Assembly (NCBI GenBank): GCA_002862405.1
Contig: PKCZ01000029.1
Location: 1 to 33,483, forward strand
Source: Pseudomonadota bacterium
GTDB lineage: Bacteria; Pseudomonadota; Gammaproteobacteria; Pseudomonadales; Halieaceae
Length of the DNA: 33,483 nt
Direction: 5' to 3'
The position numbers and the translations under genes are program-made. This document shows, in pieces, positions 32,249 through 33,483 of the stretch (the stretch's first letter is position 1; every line of letters starts with the position of its first letter). Below the pieces are notes generated by a model that did no database searches, was not told the DNA's origin, and worked only from the letters and a program-made list of their open reading frames with translations.

Positions 32249-33483
32249 CCTGTTCCGCAGGCCTCGTCGTCAAACGCGCCGCGGGCACAACGGTCTGATC
32301 GGGGAGTAGTTCAAAGTCAAAGCGGCTGATCAGCTGAGACATGATGAGCAAGCTCTCCACCTGCGCAAAGCCAGCACCTACGCAAATGTGCGGCCCTTGC
32401 CCAAACGGGATATACGCGCCTGTATTCAGCGCTTTCTCATTCTCGGGCAAGAACCGCTCGGGGATAAACGCATGAGGTTCATCCCAGTATTTGCTGTGCC
32501 GCTGCAGCGTCCAAGGGGCAATCATGACTAAGGCACCACGCGGCAATTTCTTGCCTTCGATTTCCGCTTCTTCCAAAGCCACTCTTGGTACGAAAGTAAT
32601 CGGAGGGTACAGACGCAAGGCTTCCTTGAAAAATGCGCGGGTCAACGGCAATTGTTTGGTCTCCTCGAATGAGAGTTGCCCATCGCTTAATACCGGATCG
32701 ATTTCTTCCCGAAGCCGCGCAAGCCACTCGGGACGCTCAGCCAGAATATAAAACACCCACGTCAATGCACTGGCAGTGGTCTCATGGCCAGCGAGAAAGA
32801 AGACACCCAGCTGATCAATCAGCTCGTCGCGGGTAAAAGGCAAACCTGTGTCTTTATCTTTCGCTTCAATCACTGCTGACGCAATGTCGTTGTACCTATC
32901 GGCCTTTGCGTCTAAATGGGTATCGATGAGCGAACCAATGTGATTACGAATACGTTCACAAGCACCCAGAACCTCCGGTGTTTGCTTCGTTTCAGACCAT
33001 GCGGGTTTTAGGATCATCCCTAAAATATCAACTTGCGCCACAGACTTCTCAAAGAGCGTGAAATCGTCAAATACCTCTTTAGCGACGTCAGATGCTAGCG
33101 GTGTAGAGAACACCGTCCTGCATATGACATCGGCTGTGAGATGGCTCATGGCCAGGTCAAGGGAAAACGGCGTGTCGTCGGTAGCTAGCTGATCAATAGC
33201 GGCAACATGATCATCGGTGGCGGCGCACATAGCGCCGTAAGCCACATTCAGTCGCATGAGACTGAAAGCGGGATCAATCATTGCGCGTTGTCGACGCCAC
33301 TTCGGCCCATCGGTAACGAACATGCTCTCGCCAACAAGTGAATCCAATGCCCCCACCATGAGATCGCTCTTTGGGAATACGCCATGGGCGTCGCGCATGA
33401 TTTCCTTAACCGCTGAGGGGCGATTGAACAGAACGATACAGCGACGTGAGCGACCCAGATGACCCACATCAAAATGGTAAGCC
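32220..33483 (-). CDS. cytochrome P450 (N-terminal part outside window)
   Basis: About 420 residues of a haem-thiolate monooxygenase; the frame is open through the right edge (AYHFDVGHLGRSRRCIVLF...), so the GTG at 33467 is not the start. Visible landmarks are the helix C WRRQRAMIDPAF, the oxygen-binding I helix FLAGHETTASALTW, the K-helix ExxR in KEALRLYPP, the PERF segment, and the haem loop FGQGPHICVGAGFA whose ligand Cys is encoded at about 32382-32384. No membrane helix is visible in the part present. It hydroxylates a lipophilic substrate; the helix I/K style resembles CYP102/CYP4-like bacterial fatty-acid or alkane enzymes, but I would not assign a subfamily. No ferredoxin or reductase gene is in view. 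Overlaps the small protein gene by 29 bp at the 3' ends. Confidence 0.93.
   Translation of the reverse strand, partial: AYHFDVGHLGRSRRCIVLFNRPSAVKEIMRDAHGVFPKSDLMVGALDSLVGESMFVTDGPKWRRQRAMIDPAFSLMRLNVAYGAMCAATDDHVAAIDQLATDDTPFSLDLAMSHLTADVICRTVFSTPLASDVAKEVFDDFTLFEKSVAQVDILGMILKPAWSETKQTPEVLGACERIRNHIGSLIDTHLDAKADRYNDIASAVIEAKDKDTGLPFTRDELIDQLGVFFLAGHETTASALTWVFYILAERPEWLARLREEIDPVLSDGQLSFEETKQLPLTRAFFKEALRLYPPITFVPRVALEEAEIEGKKLPRGALVMIAPWTLQRHSKYWDEPHAFIPERFLPENEKALNTGAYIPFGQGPHICVGAGFAQVESLLIMSQLISRFDFELLPDQTVVPAARLTTRPAEQVMMRVRHRS

Noticed and set aside
1-33483. Mobile element, prophage, CRISPR or integration site
   Set aside because: No transposase, integrase, phage gene, tRNA or regularly spaced repeat was found on either strand.

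Overview
The window looks like chromosomal DNA of a marine, lipid- and hydrocarbon-adapted gammaproteobacterium. The Halieaceae / OM60-NOR5 type is my best guess. This rests on gene repertoire (FadBA beta-oxidation, P450, sterol-desaturase-superfamily proteins, an MBL sulfatase-like protein, paired molybdenum hydroxylases) and on the look of the proteins, not on a phylogenetic marker. Genes are densely packed on both strands. I see no rRNA, tRNA, CRISPR, integrase or transposase.

Layout. 1-4.3 kb: the 3' part of an exported AbgB-like M20 amidohydrolase, a leftward pair (hotdog thioesterase plus a DUF2452/C1orf50-like protein), a membrane-anchored cytochrome c, and a leftward sterol-desaturase-superfamily protein with the full alkylglycerol-monooxygenase (AGMO/TMEM195) pattern. 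4.4-9.1 kb: a penicillin-acylase-family Ntn hydrolase, a decayed laminarinase-type (GH17-like) gene, and an orphan acetolactate-synthase/benzoylformate-decarboxylase-like ThDP enzyme. 9.1-13.4 kb: a two-gene RND efflux operon (lipoprotein adaptor plus HAE1-type pump) with no outer-membrane factor.

13.5-21.7 kb is the most coherent block. It holds two IorAB-type molybdenum hydroxylases. Each has a small 2x[2Fe-2S] subunit translationally coupled to a large molybdopterin subunit that carries a Tat-type twin arginine. The two operons face each other across a bidirectional terminator. A divergent TetR gene follows, then XdhC- and MocA-type maturation genes. A perfect TetR-style inverted repeat fills the spacer of a leftward promoter, so regulator, enzyme and cofactor maturation look like one unit.

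21.8-33.5 kb: a SAM methyltransferase, a saccharopine-dehydrogenase-like reductase, DoxX, a fadAB-type operon with a clear terminator, a MATE transporter, a short MBL/alkyl-sulfatase-like protein divergent from a second AGMO-like protein, a small unrecognised cysteine protein, and the C-terminal part of a cytochrome P450 that runs off the right edge.

Working model (inference): the region handles unusual lipids or other hydrophobic compounds. AGMO-like and P450 monooxygenases would attack the substrate, exported molybdenum hydroxylases would oxidise aldehydes or heteroaromatics, FadBA would degrade acyl chains, and RND/MATE pumps would protect the cell. None of the substrates can be read from sequence.
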